Notes: generated by a model from the sequence alone, not told the origin. DNA of 64,000 nt from GCA-2733415 sp965178635 (GCA_965178635.1 CBCXVT010000036.1:62001-126000); one strand, 5' to 3'; positions 47,536-57,389 are shown, numbered from the stretch's first letter. Numbers and translations are program-made.

Positions 47536-47543
47536 CAAATATA
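47536..47543 (-). promoter_or_regulatory. Promoter -7 element of ssrA
   Basis: The minus strand reads TATATTTG, 8 nt upstream of the tmRNA 5' end. Confidence 0.65.
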
Positions 47544-47671
47544 CAAAATGTATACCATATAATACTTTTATGTTTTAAAAGTTACAATTTTAATATATAG
47601 TTGATTTTTTATTACTTGCTATTATAATGAATTGTACTATTTTAGCACGCAAATAACCAAAAATCTATACT

Positions 47672-48877
47672 ATGAAATTCGCAATAATTAAAGAACGTAA
47701 AAATCCACCAGATAGACGAGTTGTATTTCCACCGAGTTTATGTGAAGCTGTTGTGAAGCAATTTCCTGAAGTTAAGTTTTCAGTTGAAACATCTGATGTG
47801 CGTTTTTTTAAAGATTCAGCGTATTCTGAAAAAGGTTTTAATGTAACCGATTCAGTTGAAGATTGTGAAGTGATGTTAGGAGTTAAGGAAGTGCCGATAG
47901 ATGCTTTAATTCCAAATAAAAAATACTTCTTTTTTTCTCATACAATAAAGAAAGCGCCGTATAACAGAAAACTATTGCAGGCGGTTTTATCAAAAAATAT
48001 TGAGCTATATGATCATGAAACAATTACTAAAACATCAGGCTCAAGATTAATTGGTTTTGGACGTTATGCTGGTATTGTAGGTGCTTATAATGGTTTTATT
48101 GCTTATGGTAAAAAATACGGATTATGGAATATGCCTAAAGCTGAACAGTTATCTAACTTAGATGAAATGAAGCAAGAGCTTGATAAAATCAGTTTGCCAA
48201 ATATTAAAATCTGTTTAACTGGGAATGGTAAAGTGGCATATGGAGCGAAAGAAATTTTAGATCATTTAAAAGTTAAAGAAGTTTCTGTTAAAGAATATTT
48301 AAATGGTTCGTTTAGTGAAGCTGTGTATTGTAAAATAGATGTGCTTGATTATAATAAACGAAAAGATGCTCAGCAATTAGATAAAAAAGATTTTTATACT
48401 AATGGGAGTGAATATGACTCAAACTTTATGCGTTTTGCTAAATGTACAGATTACTTTATAGCTGGACATTTTTATGATAATGCTGCGCCGTTTTTGTATA
48501 CACGAGAAGATTGTAAATCTGAAGATTTTAATATAAAGGTTGTTGCAGATGTTTCTTGTGATATTGATGGTCCTGTAGCTTCTACAATTCGTCCATCAAC
48601 AATTGCTGACCCAATTTATGGTTATGATCCGCAAACAGAATCTGAAATAGATTTTATGGACGAGAAAGCGATAGTTGTTATGGCAGTTGATAATTTACCA
48701 TGTGAGCTACCAAAAGATGCTAGTGAAGGTTTCGGAGAAATGTTCTTACAACATGTAATTCCAGCTTTTTTTAACAATGATGCTAATGGTATTTTAGAAC
48801 GTGCAAAAATGACAGAAAATGGAAAACTGACGGAACGCTATGCGTATTTGCAAGATTATGTAGATGGTAAAGAATAA
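47672..48877 (+). CDS. NAD(P)-dependent oxidoreductase, alanine dehydrogenase / saccharopine dehydrogenase-like
   Basis: The protein has 401 residues. The N-terminal AlaDH/PNT_N domain is clear (MKFAIIKERKNPPDRRVVFPPSLCEAVVKQFPEVKFSVE, FSHTIKKAPYNRKLLQAVL, IELYDHETI). LIGFGRYAGIVGAYNGF and ICLTGNGKVAYGAKEILDHL follow as the nucleotide-binding half. Overall likeness is to Lys1-type saccharopine dehydrogenase (lysine forming), but the reaction is not certain. It stands alone downstream of ssrA and upstream of a terminator. Confidence 0.82.
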   Translation: MKFAIIKERKNPPDRRVVFPPSLCEAVVKQFPEVKFSVETSDVRFFKDSAYSEKGFNVTDSVEDCEVMLGVKEVPIDALIPNKKYFFFSHTIKKAPYNRKLLQAVLSKNIELYDHETITKTSGSRLIGFGRYAGIVGAYNGFIAYGKKYGLWNMPKAEQLSNLDEMKQELDKISLPNIKICLTGNGKVAYGAKEILDHLKVKEVSVKEYLNGSFSEAVYCKIDVLDYNKRKDAQQLDKKDFYTNGSEYDSNFMRFAKCTDYFIAGHFYDNAAPFLYTREDCKSEDFNIKVVADVSCDIDGPVASTIRPSTIADPIYGYDPQTESEIDFMDEKAIVVMAVDNLPCELPKDASEGFGEMFLQHVIPAFFNNDANGILERAKMTENGKLTERYAYLQDYVDGKE

Positions 48878-48896
48878 TTTCAAATACATTTAAATA

Positions 48897-48936
48897 TTAA
48901 AAAAGCGATGACTAGAATTTAGTTGTCGCTTTTTTA
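48897..48936 (+). terminator. Terminator after the oxidoreductase gene
   Basis: The stem AAAAGCGATGACTA / TAGTTGTCGCTTTT with two non-Watson-Crick pairs, then a T-run. Confidence 0.75.
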
Positions 48937-48965
48937 TTTTGTGTTAATAATGGTATATTTATTTT

Positions 48966-49325
48966 ATGAACCCTGCAGAAGATTATATTTTAAAACAAAA
49001 GGAACCTTATCAGTCAATCATGCTTTATGTAAGGAGTGTGTTAAAGAAAACTTTACCTGAAATAGATGAGCGATTTAGTTACAGAATTCCGTTTTATCAC
49101 TACAATAAAAAACCATTGTGTTATTTTAACGTGTTAAAAGGCACATCATATGTTGATGTAGGTTTTATGCAAGGTATATTCTTAGAAAATGATTTTCCTG
49201 AACTTATAGATGGTAGAAATCGTAAGCAAGTCCGTTCTGTTCAAATTAAGGATTTAGAGAGTTTTGATGAAATCAGGTTTGTAGAATTGTTAAAAGCTGC
49301 AACTCATCAAATGTTAACTAACTAA
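48966..49325 (+). CDS. DUF1801 domain protein
   Basis: The protein has 119 residues. Small YdhG-like fold: PAEDYILKQKEPYQSIMLYVRSVLKKTLPEIDERFSYRIPFYHYNKKPLCYFNVLKGTSYVDVGFM. No activity is established for the family. A weak TATATTTA lies just upstream of ATG 48966. Convergent with the outer-membrane protein gene. Confidence 0.85.
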   Translation: MNPAEDYILKQKEPYQSIMLYVRSVLKKTLPEIDERFSYRIPFYHYNKKPLCYFNVLKGTSYVDVGFMQGIFLENDFPELIDGRNRKQVRSVQIKDLESFDEIRFVELLKAATHQMLTN

Positions 49326-49338
49326 CAGTTCCTAAGAA

Positions 49339-50253
49339 TTATTTTGGATCTTTATTATTTTGATTAAATAATTGGAACACATATCCCACAGTAATATTGT
49401 GTTGTATGAACCAAAATTTCTGTTTAGCAGAATCACCATCAGAAGTTGTTTTAATCCAAGGCATATTTATAAATCCACCTTTTAGTTCTGTTTGAATCAT
49501 GAAGTTTTTAAACAGCGTTAAATTCAATCCAGCTTTTGCACTTACTCCATAACCTGACCAATGAAACTCATCGTTTCTAGGTTTTCCGATAATAGTAGCA
49601 TTTGTTTTAGGGTATAACGCACCGATACCAATTCCTTCTAATACGTTCAATTGAATTTTATTCGGGTCCCATTTAAAGAATTCCCCTAAATCATCAACCC
49701 TAGCAATTTCAAAATTTATATAATTTAACCCATCAGTATGTTCAAATTCAAAGAAGATAGGATCTCTGTTTTCGTCTTTGTCGTCTATTAAATTGATTGT
49801 GTCATCGCCACTATAATTGCCGTTATATGACGTGTCTCCGCCATCAGTACCGTCAAAATTGATGTCTCCGTTAATGCGCACATGTTGTGGTCTGACAACA
49901 ACATACTTCATATGATCCACTCCTAAAGATACTTGATAATTATCATGAATATAATACCCTAGCCTAAAGTTGGTTTGTGGTATAGTCATACGGCCTGGAT
50001 TAACATAGTCAATATGCCATCCTTTAGGTTTGTCTTTGGCGTTTACATCATACAATGTAAAATTGTAATTATCGCCTTTAAATTCAATGTCAGATTTAGA
50101 ATATTTAGCTCTGTTTCCTCCCCAATATACATAGGTCTTACCTTTGTTTTGGTTGTATTGAAACCCAGATTCAATTTGCATAGGATCTTCTTGAGAAAAC
50201 CCGATTGTTGTCAACCCTATAAAAAGGATTATAAGAATAAATCTATAATGCAT
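49339..50253 (-). CDS. Outer-membrane beta-barrel protein, unknown function
   Basis: The protein has 304 residues. The signal peptide (MHYRFILIILFIGLTTIGFSQ) is followed by alternating polar and hydrophobic strands with aromatic girdles (YVYWGGNRAKYSKSDIEF, FRLGYYIHDNYQVSLGVDHMKYVV, GYGVSAKAGLNLTLFKNFMIQTELKGGF), ending in a terminal strand NITVGYVFQLF. An Asp-rich insert (about 130-165) could bind calcium or lie on the surface. It overlaps kdsA by 11 nt, so it is co-translated with an LPS gene. Confidence 0.78.
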   Translation of the reverse strand: MHYRFILIILFIGLTTIGFSQEDPMQIESGFQYNQNKGKTYVYWGGNRAKYSKSDIEFKGDNYNFTLYDVNAKDKPKGWHIDYVNPGRMTIPQTNFRLGYYIHDNYQVSLGVDHMKYVVVRPQHVRINGDINFDGTDGGDTSYNGNYSGDDTINLIDDKDENRDPIFFEFEHTDGLNYINFEIARVDDLGEFFKWDPNKIQLNVLEGIGIGALYPKTNATIIGKPRNDEFHWSGYGVSAKAGLNLTLFKNFMIQTELKGGFINMPWIKTTSDGDSAKQKFWFIQHNITVGYVFQLFNQNNKDPK

Positions 50254-51061
50254 TAACTGTTTTTCTGATTTTAACCAAGTTGGTCAATAAGTTTTCTAAA
50301 TGATCTAAATGTAGCATGTTTGCGCCATCACTCTTCGCGTTTGCAGGATCAAAATGTGTTTCAATAAATAAGCCATCAACGTTATTTACAATTCCAGCAC
50401 GTGCAATTGTTTCAATCATGTCAGGCCTTCCTCCTGTAACTCCTGAAGTTTGATTAGGTTGTTGTAAAGAGTGTGTTACGTCTAAAACTGTAGGTGCAAA
50501 TTGACGCATAGTTGGGATGCCTCTAAAATCAACAATCATGTCTTGATACCCGAACATAGTTCCTCTGTCAGTAATCCAAACTTTGTCACTTCCAGCATCT
50601 TTAACTTTTTGTGCTGCGTGTTGCATAGCTTCGGGGCTCATGAATTGCCCTTTTTTTAAGTTGACCACTTTCCCAGTTTTTGCAGCGGCAACTACTAAAT
50701 CTGTTTGACGAACAAGAAATGCAGGTATTTGTAATACATCAACATATCCTGCAGCCATAGCAGCGTCAGATACTTCGTGAATATCAGTTACTGTCGGCAC
50801 TTTAAATGTTTCAGAAACTTTACGTAATATTTTCAGTGCTTTTTCATCTCCAATCCCTGTAAAACTATCAATTCTACTTCTGTTAGCTTTTTTAAAAGAC
50901 CCTTTAAAAATGTATGGAATTTCTAATTTATCAGTAATGTCAATCACTTTTTCAGCAATGCGTAGCGCCATGTCTTCACTTTCAATAGCGCATGGACCAG
51001 CAAGTAAAAAGAAATTATTACTTGATGTATGTTTGATATTCGGAATTAAATCTAAATTCAT
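50243..51061 (-). CDS. kdsA: 3-deoxy-8-phosphooctulonate synthase (KDO-8-phosphate synthase)
   Basis: The protein has 272 residues. It condenses PEP and arabinose-5-phosphate to KDO-8-phosphate for the LPS inner core. Motifs: FFLLAGPCAIESEDMALRIAE, FKGSFKKANRSRIDSFTG, VTDIHE, QIPAFLVRQTDLVVAAAKTGKVVNLKKGQFM, DRGTMFGYQDMIVDFR and ETHFDPANAKSDGANML. A perfect -7 box lies 16 nt upstream. First of a two-gene operon with the outer-membrane protein. Confidence 0.97.
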   Translation of the reverse strand: MNLDLIPNIKHTSSNNFFLLAGPCAIESEDMALRIAEKVIDITDKLEIPYIFKGSFKKANRSRIDSFTGIGDEKALKILRKVSETFKVPTVTDIHEVSDAAMAAGYVDVLQIPAFLVRQTDLVVAAAKTGKVVNLKKGQFMSPEAMQHAAQKVKDAGSDKVWITDRGTMFGYQDMIVDFRGIPTMRQFAPTVLDVTHSLQQPNQTSGVTGGRPDMIETIARAGIVNNVDGLFIETHFDPANAKSDGANMLHLDHLENLLTNLVKIRKTVNAL

Positions 51062-51077
51062 AGGAGAAATTTTTGCG

Positions 51078-51085
51078 CAAATATA
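51078..51085 (-). promoter_or_regulatory. Promoter -7 element of kdsA
   Basis: The minus strand reads TATATTTG, 16 nt before the kdsA ATG. Confidence 0.65.
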
Positions 51086-51180
51086 CGCTTTTTGAAAAGA
51101 TATCCCCTGATTTTTATCATGTGTGCAATGGCTTTTATGATTATATGATATCCTTTAGTATGGTTTACAATAAAAATGAG

Positions 51181-51188
51181 TACCTTTG
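51181..51188 (+). promoter_or_regulatory. Promoter -7 element of typA
   Basis: TACCTTTG, a perfect TAnnTTTG, 26 nt before the typA ATG. Confidence 0.65.
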
Positions 51189-51214
51189 CGCCCTTAAATT
51201 AGAGATTTATAGTT

Positions 51215-53014
51215 ATGAGTTCTGTAAAAAATATTGCAATTATTGCCCATGTCGATCATGGTAAAACAACGTTGGTAGATAAGATTATGTACCATTGCCA
51301 GTTATTTCGTGAAAACCAAAATACTGGAGATTTAATTCTTGATAACAACGATTTAGAAAGAGAACGAGGAATAACTATTACCTCTAAAAACGTTTCTGTA
51401 ATCTATAAAGGAACAAAAATTAACATTATTGATACTCCAGGTCACGCCGATTTTGGTGGAGAAGTTGAAAGAGTATTGAATATGGCTGATGGTGTATTAC
51501 TTTTAGTAGATGCATTTGAAGGACCAATGCCTCAAACACGTTTTGTATTACAAAAAGCAATCGATTTAGGATTAAAACCTTGTGTGGTTGTAAACAAAGT
51601 AGATAAGGAAAACTGTACACCTGATGAAGTTCATGAAAAAGTATTCGATTTAATGTTCGAATTAGGAGCTGAAGAATGGCAAATGGATTTCCCAACAGTT
51701 TATGGTTCTGCAAAGAACAACTGGATGAGTGACGATTGGCAAAACCAAACTGAAAACATCGAGCCATTATTAGATATGGTTATCGAGCATATTCCTGAAT
51801 ACAAACCAACTGAAGGAAATACTCAAATGTTAATTACGTCATTAGATTTTTCTTCATTTACAGGAAGAATTGCAATCGGACGTTTAACAAGAGGAAACTT
51901 AAAAGAAGGTATGCAAGTATCTTTGTGTAAGCGTGATGGTAAAATAGTAAAATGTAAAATTAAAGAATTACACATATTTGAAGGTTTAGGTCGTATTAAA
52001 GTTGACGAAGTAAAAACTGGAGATATTTGTGCGATTGTAGGTTTAGAAGGATTCGAAATTGGTGATACTATTGCTGATATTGAAAATCCAGAGCCATTAG
52101 CAACTATTGCTATTGATGAGCCAACTATGAGTATGTTATTTACAATTAACGACTCTCCTTTCTTCGGAAAAGACGGTAAGTTTGTAACATCTCGTCATAT
52201 TAAAGATCGTTTAACAAAAGAATTAGAAAAGAATTTAGCATTACGTGTTAATGAAACAGATAGTGCAGATAAATTCTTAGTATTTGGTCGTGGGGTATTA
52301 CACTTATCAGTATTGATAGAAACAATGCGTCGTGAAGGATATGAATTGCAAATTGGTCAGCCACAAGTTATCATCAAGGAAATTGATGGTGTAAAATGTG
52401 AGCCAGTTGAAGAATTAACAATTGACTTACCAGAAGCTGTTTCAGGTAAAGCAGTTGAAATGGTATCGTTAAGAAAAGGTGAAATGATTTCTATGGAAGC
52501 TAAAGGTGACCGTATGATTTGTGAATTCATCATTCCTTCAAGAGGTATTATTGGTATGCGTAACCAATTGTTAACAGCTACTGCTGGTGAAGCAATTATG
52601 GCACACCGTTACAAAGAGTACCAACCATTAAAAGGTGGTATTCCTGAACGTCAAAACGGATCTTTAATTTCTATGGAAAAAGGAAAAGCTATTCCTTATT
52701 CTATTGATAAATTACAAGATAGAGGACGTTTCTTTGTTGACCCGGGTGAAGATATTTACGAAGGTCAGGTTATTGGAGAAAATACCAGACGTGATGATAT
52801 GACGGTTAACATTACAAAAACTAAAAAATTATCTAACGTTCGTTCTTCTGGAGCAGATGATAAAGCGAAGATTGTTCCTGCAATTAAGTTTTCATTAGAA
52901 GAAGCTTTAGAGTTTATTCAGAAAGATGAGTACGTTGAAGTAACACCAAACTTCTTGCGTTTACGTAAAGTTCATTTAACTGAGAACGAAAGAAAACGTA
53001 ATCCGTTAAAGTAA
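51215..53014 (+). CDS. typA: Ribosome-associated GTPase TypA/BipA
   Basis: The protein has 599 residues. EF-G-like translational GTPase: G1 AHVDHGKTTL (10-19), G2 RERGITITSK, G3 DTPGHADFGGEVER, G4 VVNKVDK, then domains II, III, V and the TypA-specific C-terminal domain (RSSGADDKAKIVPAIKFSLEEALEFIQKDEYVEVTPNFLRLRK). It supports 50S assembly and growth under stress or low temperature. Single gene with promoter and terminator. Confidence 0.97.
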   Translation: MSSVKNIAIIAHVDHGKTTLVDKIMYHCQLFRENQNTGDLILDNNDLERERGITITSKNVSVIYKGTKINIIDTPGHADFGGEVERVLNMADGVLLLVDAFEGPMPQTRFVLQKAIDLGLKPCVVVNKVDKENCTPDEVHEKVFDLMFELGAEEWQMDFPTVYGSAKNNWMSDDWQNQTENIEPLLDMVIEHIPEYKPTEGNTQMLITSLDFSSFTGRIAIGRLTRGNLKEGMQVSLCKRDGKIVKCKIKELHIFEGLGRIKVDEVKTGDICAIVGLEGFEIGDTIADIENPEPLATIAIDEPTMSMLFTINDSPFFGKDGKFVTSRHIKDRLTKELEKNLALRVNETDSADKFLVFGRGVLHLSVLIETMRREGYELQIGQPQVIIKEIDGVKCEPVEELTIDLPEAVSGKAVEMVSLRKGEMISMEAKGDRMICEFIIPSRGIIGMRNQLLTATAGEAIMAHRYKEYQPLKGGIPERQNGSLISMEKGKAIPYSIDKLQDRGRFFVDPGEDIYEGQVIGENTRRDDMTVNITKTKKLSNVRSSGADDKAKIVPAIKFSLEEALEFIQKDEYVEVTPNFLRLRKVHLTENERKRNPLK

Positions 53015-53036
53015 AACTAAGTTTACTTTTAAATAT

Positions 53037-53067
53037 AAAAAACCACTGTGATTCGCAGTGGTTTTTT
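53037..53067 (+). terminator. Terminator after typA
   Basis: The stem AAAACCACTG / CAGTGGTTTT with a 7-nt loop and T-run. Confidence 0.85.
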
Positions 53068-53138
53068 GTGTTTTAAGAAGTCTTAAAAATCTTATAAAAA
53101 AAGTGAAGTTTTTTTTAGGTGGGTACATATTCAATTTT

Positions 53139-53146
53139 TATTTTTG
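53139..53146 (+). promoter_or_regulatory. Promoter -7 element of guaA
   Basis: TATTTTTG (TAnnTTTG) ends 3 nt before the ATG at 53150. The mRNA would be leaderless or nearly so. Confidence 0.55.
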
Positions 53147-53149
53147 TGC

Positions 53150-54682
53150 ATGGAAAACAAAATACTTATTCTAGACTTCGGTTCTCAAGTTACGCAGCTT
53201 ATAGCACGTAGAGTTAGAGAATTAAATATTTACTGTGAAATTCATCCTTATAACAGTAAGAAATATAATTTTGACGATTTTAAAGCGGTTATTTTATCAG
53301 GATCTCCACATTCTGTAAGAGGAGAGAATCCGCCTAAAATAGACTTATCTTCAGTTAAAGGGAAAAAACCATTGTTGGGAATCTGTTATGGAGCTCAGTA
53401 TTTAGCGCATTTCTTTGATGGCGAAGTGGGGTCGTCTAACACACGTGAGTATGGTCGCGCAAACTTATCGTATATCAACACGGAGTCGCCTTTGTTTAGA
53501 GGAATCAATGTTGGTTCTCAAGTTTGGATGAGTCATTCAGATACAATTTTAAGTTTACCAAATAACTATAAATGTATTGCAAGTACGCATGATGTTAAAA
53601 ATGCGGCTTATGAAATTGAAGGCGAACAAACGTATGCTATTCAGTTTCATCCAGAAGTGTACCATTCAACTGACGGAAAACAAATTTTAGAAAACTTTTT
53701 AGTGCATATTGCAGGAGTTGCTCAAGAGTGGACTTCAGATAATTTTGTTGATGCTACTGTAGCTGAGATAAAAGAAAAAGTAGGAGCTGATAAAGTTGTT
53801 TTAGGGTTGTCAGGTGGTGTAGATTCTACTGTAGCTGCAGTATTATTACAAAAAGCAATTGGCGATAACCTATATTGTATTTTTGTAAATAACGGGTTAT
53901 TGCGTAAAGATGAGTATTCTTCAGTACTAAAGCAATATGAAGGAATGGGATTGAATGTGAAAGGTGTTGATGCCTCACAACAATTCTACGATGAATTAAA
54001 AGGTTTATCAGATCCTGAAGCTAAACGTAAAGCAATTGGTAAAGTATTTATTGATGTGTTTGATCAAGAAGCAAATTTAATTGATGGTGTAAAATGGTTA
54101 GCTCAAGGAACTATTTATCCAGATGTTATTGAATCTGTTTCTGCAGATGGTGGACCATCAGCTACAATAAAATCGCATCATAATGTAGGTGGTTTGCCAG
54201 ATTTCATGAAATTGAAAATTGTAGAGCCTTTACGTATGATTTTTAAAGATGAAGTACGTAGAGCAGGTGCGTCTATGGGGATTGATAAGAATTTATTAGG
54301 ACGTCATCCATTTCCAGGACCAGGATTAGCGATTCGAATATTAGGGGATATCACTCCAGAAAAAGTAGCAATGTTACAAGAAGTAGATGCTATTTTTATT
54401 AACGGTTTGCGTGAGCATGGTTTGTATGACAAAGTATGGCAAGCAGGAGCAATTTTATTACCAGTGCAATCTGTAGGGGTAATGGGAGATGAACGTACGT
54501 ATGAAAAAGCAGTTGCTTTAAGAGCTGTAGAAAGTACAGATGGTATGACGGCTGACTGGGTAAATTTGCCTTACGAGTTTTTACAAAAAACATCAAATGA
54601 TATTATCAATAAAGTAAAAGGAGTAAATAGAGTGGTGTATGACATCAGTTCTAAACCACCTGCAACTATTGAGTGGGAATAA
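53150..54682 (+). CDS. guaA: GMP synthase (glutamine-hydrolysing)
   Basis: The protein has 510 residues. It aminates XMP to GMP. The class I amidotransferase domain has ILDFGSQVTQLIARRVRE, Cys in LLGICYGAQYLAHFF and IQFHPEVYHS (His/Glu). The synthase domain has the PP-loop LSGGVDSTVAAVLL, followed by GGLPDFMKLKIVEPLRMIFKDEVR and the dimerisation domain ending RVVYDISSKPPATIEWE. The start is ATG 53150 (MENKILILDFG), not the TTG at 53144, which lies within the -7 box. Confidence 0.97.
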   Translation: MENKILILDFGSQVTQLIARRVRELNIYCEIHPYNSKKYNFDDFKAVILSGSPHSVRGENPPKIDLSSVKGKKPLLGICYGAQYLAHFFDGEVGSSNTREYGRANLSYINTESPLFRGINVGSQVWMSHSDTILSLPNNYKCIASTHDVKNAAYEIEGEQTYAIQFHPEVYHSTDGKQILENFLVHIAGVAQEWTSDNFVDATVAEIKEKVGADKVVLGLSGGVDSTVAAVLLQKAIGDNLYCIFVNNGLLRKDEYSSVLKQYEGMGLNVKGVDASQQFYDELKGLSDPEAKRKAIGKVFIDVFDQEANLIDGVKWLAQGTIYPDVIESVSADGGPSATIKSHHNVGGLPDFMKLKIVEPLRMIFKDEVRRAGASMGIDKNLLGRHPFPGPGLAIRILGDITPEKVAMLQEVDAIFINGLREHGLYDKVWQAGAILLPVQSVGVMGDERTYEKAVALRAVESTDGMTADWVNLPYEFLQKTSNDIINKVKGVNRVVYDISSKPPATIEWE

Positions 54683-54701
54683 TTCCATTTTAAGAAATAT
54701 T

Positions 54702-54734
54702 CAAAACCACCATTATTTGGTGGTTTTGTTTTTT
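54702..54734 (+). terminator. Terminator after guaA
   Basis: A perfect 10-bp stem CAAAACCACC / GGTGGTTTTG followed by a T-run. Confidence 0.88.
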
Positions 54735-54771
54735 AATAACACTAAATTATATCATATATTGTAGGATAACT

Positions 54772-54779
54772 TATTTTTG
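54772..54779 (+). promoter_or_regulatory. Promoter -7 element of the LysM/PBP1-like gene
   Basis: TATTTTTG (TAnnTTTG). The distance to ATG 54821 is 41 nt, which fits a normal leader. Confidence 0.5.
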
Positions 54780-54820
54780 GCAAGATGATTGCAATTAAGT
54801 CTTTGAAACATATTTTAAAA

Positions 54821-56797
54821 ATGAAAAAAATACTATTAAGCTTACTTTTTATTTTAGGTGCCTGTATAACTATAAATGCTCAAGGGTTTAAAGAGCATAA
54901 AGTAACAACAGGAGAAACAGTCCAATCTATTGTTGAAAAATACAAAGTGTCTCCCTATGAATTATTTCAATTAAATCCTGATGCAGAAGAAGGGTTGAAA
55001 GTTGGGGATGTTTTAGTGTTGTTAAGAAACAATCAGTATCCGTTTGATGCAAGTTTGGTTGGGCTGATGAAATATAAGGTCAAGAAAAAAGAAACTTTAA
55101 CAGATATTTCTGTAGCTCATGGTGTGAGTGAAAATGATATTAAAAAATATAACACCAGTTTATATGCTATTGAAGTTTCAAAAGGCGACCAGATAAAAAT
55201 ACCAGTTTTTAAAAAGAATTTAGATTATCCAGCCCCAGTATCACCTGTAGAAATTGTAGAGGTGTCAACAACTGTTATCAGTTCTGAAACTGTAAATCAT
55301 GTAGTGCAAGCTAAAGAAGGAAAATATGGGATTTCAAAAAAATACGGAATAACAATATCTGAATTAGAGGAGCAAAACCCTCAGATTAAAGATGGTTTAA
55401 AAATCGGACAAGTATTAACAATTACTAAAAAACAAGTTGTTGAAGAAGTTTCAGGAACATCAGAAGAGGTTGAAAATTTATTTGCATTATATACAGTAAA
55501 ACCAAAAGAAGGGTTTTATAGATTGACGAAGAAGTTAGGAGTTTCTAAGGATTCATTACTAGCTTTAAATCCGCATTTATCTGAAGGGATTAAACTCGGG
55601 ATGCAATTGCGTTATCCGATTAACAAGTATATCAAAAAAGATGTTGCAAAATTTAATTTATTAGATAGTATATCTAATTTCAAGCCACAACACATCACAT
55701 TAATGTTGCCGTTGCGTTTAAATAAAATTGTTCAAACGGACTCAACATCTAATATAGAAGAAAGGCTATTAAGAGATAGAACTACAAACACTGCTTTAGA
55801 TTTTTATTCTGGTGCATTGATGGCTATAGACTCAATGAGTAAATTGGGTATTTCTACAAAATTAAAGGTTTTTGATACCGAGTATAATAGTAGAAATGTT
55901 AAAGCTAATAAAAACCGAATGGCAACTTTTTTAAATAGCTCATTTGAAGAAAATGAAGTGGTTGTAGGGCCATTAGCATCTTCTAATGTAAGTTTGGTTG
56001 CTGAAGGTTTAGAAGCGCAAAACATACCAGTTATCGCGCCATTTCCTATAAAAGCTTCAATGCCATTTAAAAATTTATATGAAACGGCAATGCCTGTTGG
56101 CGCTCAGAAAAATAATACAATAGCTTTTTTAGAAAATTATGCAAAAGATAAAAAAGTGATTTTAATTACAGATAAAGACAATGAATCTGTTAAAAACGAG
56201 TTGTTATTAAAGTTCCCTTCTGCAAAAGTTATAACGCCAAGAGAAGGTGATTTAATTATACCTAAAGATTTTAATGGTGTGTTAAGTAAGGAGCTAGAAA
56301 ATGTAGTTGTAGTTGAAGCGTCAAAAGTTAGTTTGGCAGCAACAGTAACAAGTATTCTAGATACTAAAATTAAAGAGCATCGCATTACATTGTTCACTAC
56401 AACAAGTAAAAAGGTGTTTGAAGATAAAGCCATAGCAAATAGATATAAGGCCAAATTAAATTTTCATTTCCCTGCAGTAACCAAGGAAAAATTATTTGAA
56501 GCAGATGATGTATTTGTAGATAACTACTTTGAAAAATATAAACAATTGCCAAATATTTATGCGCTAAGAGGTTATGATTTAATGATGGATATATTGTTAA
56601 GACAAGCTGTTTCTGGTAGTTTGGAAGATTCTGTTTTAGCAGTTGGAGAAACTGCATACTTAGAAAATAAGTTTAATTACTATAAATCAACCACTGGTGG
56701 ATACATTAACAAAGCGATGTATGTGTTACGATTTACACCAGAATTTAAATTAGAAGAAGCGAGCTTAACTAGTCAGCTTACTGTTGAATCAAAATAA
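54821..56797 (+). CDS. LysM repeat protein with periplasmic-binding-protein-like (PBP1) domain
   Basis: The protein has 658 residues. I chose ATG 54821, giving the signal peptide MKKILLSLLFILGACITINAQ; the earlier ATG 54785 adds 12 residues before it. Four LysM modules follow in the first 270 residues (such as HKVTTGETVQSIVEKYKVSPYELFQLNPDAEEGLKVGDVLVLL and KYKVKKKETLTDISVAHGVSENDIKKYN), probably binding peptidoglycan. The C-terminal 380 residues form a type I PBP-like fold (LMLPLRLNKIVQ, EVVVGPLASSNVSLVAEGLEAQNIPVIAPF, YALRGYDLMMDILLRQ). This combination is common in Bacteroidota; its ligand is unknown. Confidence 0.88.
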   Translation: MKKILLSLLFILGACITINAQGFKEHKVTTGETVQSIVEKYKVSPYELFQLNPDAEEGLKVGDVLVLLRNNQYPFDASLVGLMKYKVKKKETLTDISVAHGVSENDIKKYNTSLYAIEVSKGDQIKIPVFKKNLDYPAPVSPVEIVEVSTTVISSETVNHVVQAKEGKYGISKKYGITISELEEQNPQIKDGLKIGQVLTITKKQVVEEVSGTSEEVENLFALYTVKPKEGFYRLTKKLGVSKDSLLALNPHLSEGIKLGMQLRYPINKYIKKDVAKFNLLDSISNFKPQHITLMLPLRLNKIVQTDSTSNIEERLLRDRTTNTALDFYSGALMAIDSMSKLGISTKLKVFDTEYNSRNVKANKNRMATFLNSSFEENEVVVGPLASSNVSLVAEGLEAQNIPVIAPFPIKASMPFKNLYETAMPVGAQKNNTIAFLENYAKDKKVILITDKDNESVKNELLLKFPSAKVITPREGDLIIPKDFNGVLSKELENVVVVEASKVSLAATVTSILDTKIKEHRITLFTTTSKKVFEDKAIANRYKAKLNFHFPAVTKEKLFEADDVFVDNYFEKYKQLPNIYALRGYDLMMDILLRQAVSGSLEDSVLAVGETAYLENKFNYYKSTTGGYINKAMYVLRFTPEFKLEEASLTSQLTVESK

Positions 56798-56828
56798 TAT
56801 TAAAGTTAAGTACTGTATATATAAACTT

Positions 56829-57389
56829 ATGAAGTGTACTAAAGCCAACATAACTCTATTGAGTTTAATTTTCATGATGTTTCTTACAGGGGCTTATGCT
56901 CAAGATGATGAAAAACCTTGGCGTGCTGATGAAAAATTATCTTGGTCAGATTTTAAAGGCGAACCAGATTTTGAGCATCCCTATGCAGCAATAACATATT
57001 CTGGAATGTCATATGGATTTTCTGCAGAAATTGTAAACGGAAAAGTATGGGTAAAATATGATGTTAAATCTTTTTTTGTCGCTAATAAATCTTGGGTGAA
57101 GCGGTGGTTCTCAAGAGACAAAGAGTTGTTAGAACATGAACAATTGCATTTTGATATCACAGAATTGTATGCAAGAAAATTCAGAAAGCGTTTGAGTGAA
57201 ATGTCATTTACTGAAAATGTAAAATCAGAAATAAAAGAAGTTTACCGTAATATCACTGCTGAAAAAGTGAAACTTCAAAAGTTGTATGATATTGAAACTG
57301 ATCATTCAAAACAGGAAGTAGCTCAAAAAAAATGGCAGTTAAAAATAGATACTGAACTTAAAAACCTTATAAATTTTGCCAGTAAATAA
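56829..57389 (+). CDS. DUF922 putative metal-dependent protein, secreted
   Basis: The protein has 187 residues. The start is ATG 56829 (MKCTKANITLLSLIFMMFLTGAYAQ, signal peptide); the longer frame begins at TTG 56784 inside the preceding gene. The domain is DUF922: WRADEKLSWSDFKGEP, AAITYSGMSYGF and the HExxH-like LEHEQLHFDITELYARKF (His-Glu-x-x-His), which suggests a zinc hydrolase. No biochemical function is known. It is 31 nt after the LysM gene and probably in its operon. Confidence 0.82.
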   Translation: MKCTKANITLLSLIFMMFLTGAYAQDDEKPWRADEKLSWSDFKGEPDFEHPYAAITYSGMSYGFSAEIVNGKVWVKYDVKSFFVANKSWVKRWFSRDKELLEHEQLHFDITELYARKFRKRLSEMSFTENVKSEIKEVYRNITAEKVKLQKLYDIETDHSKQEVAQKKWQLKIDTELKNLINFASK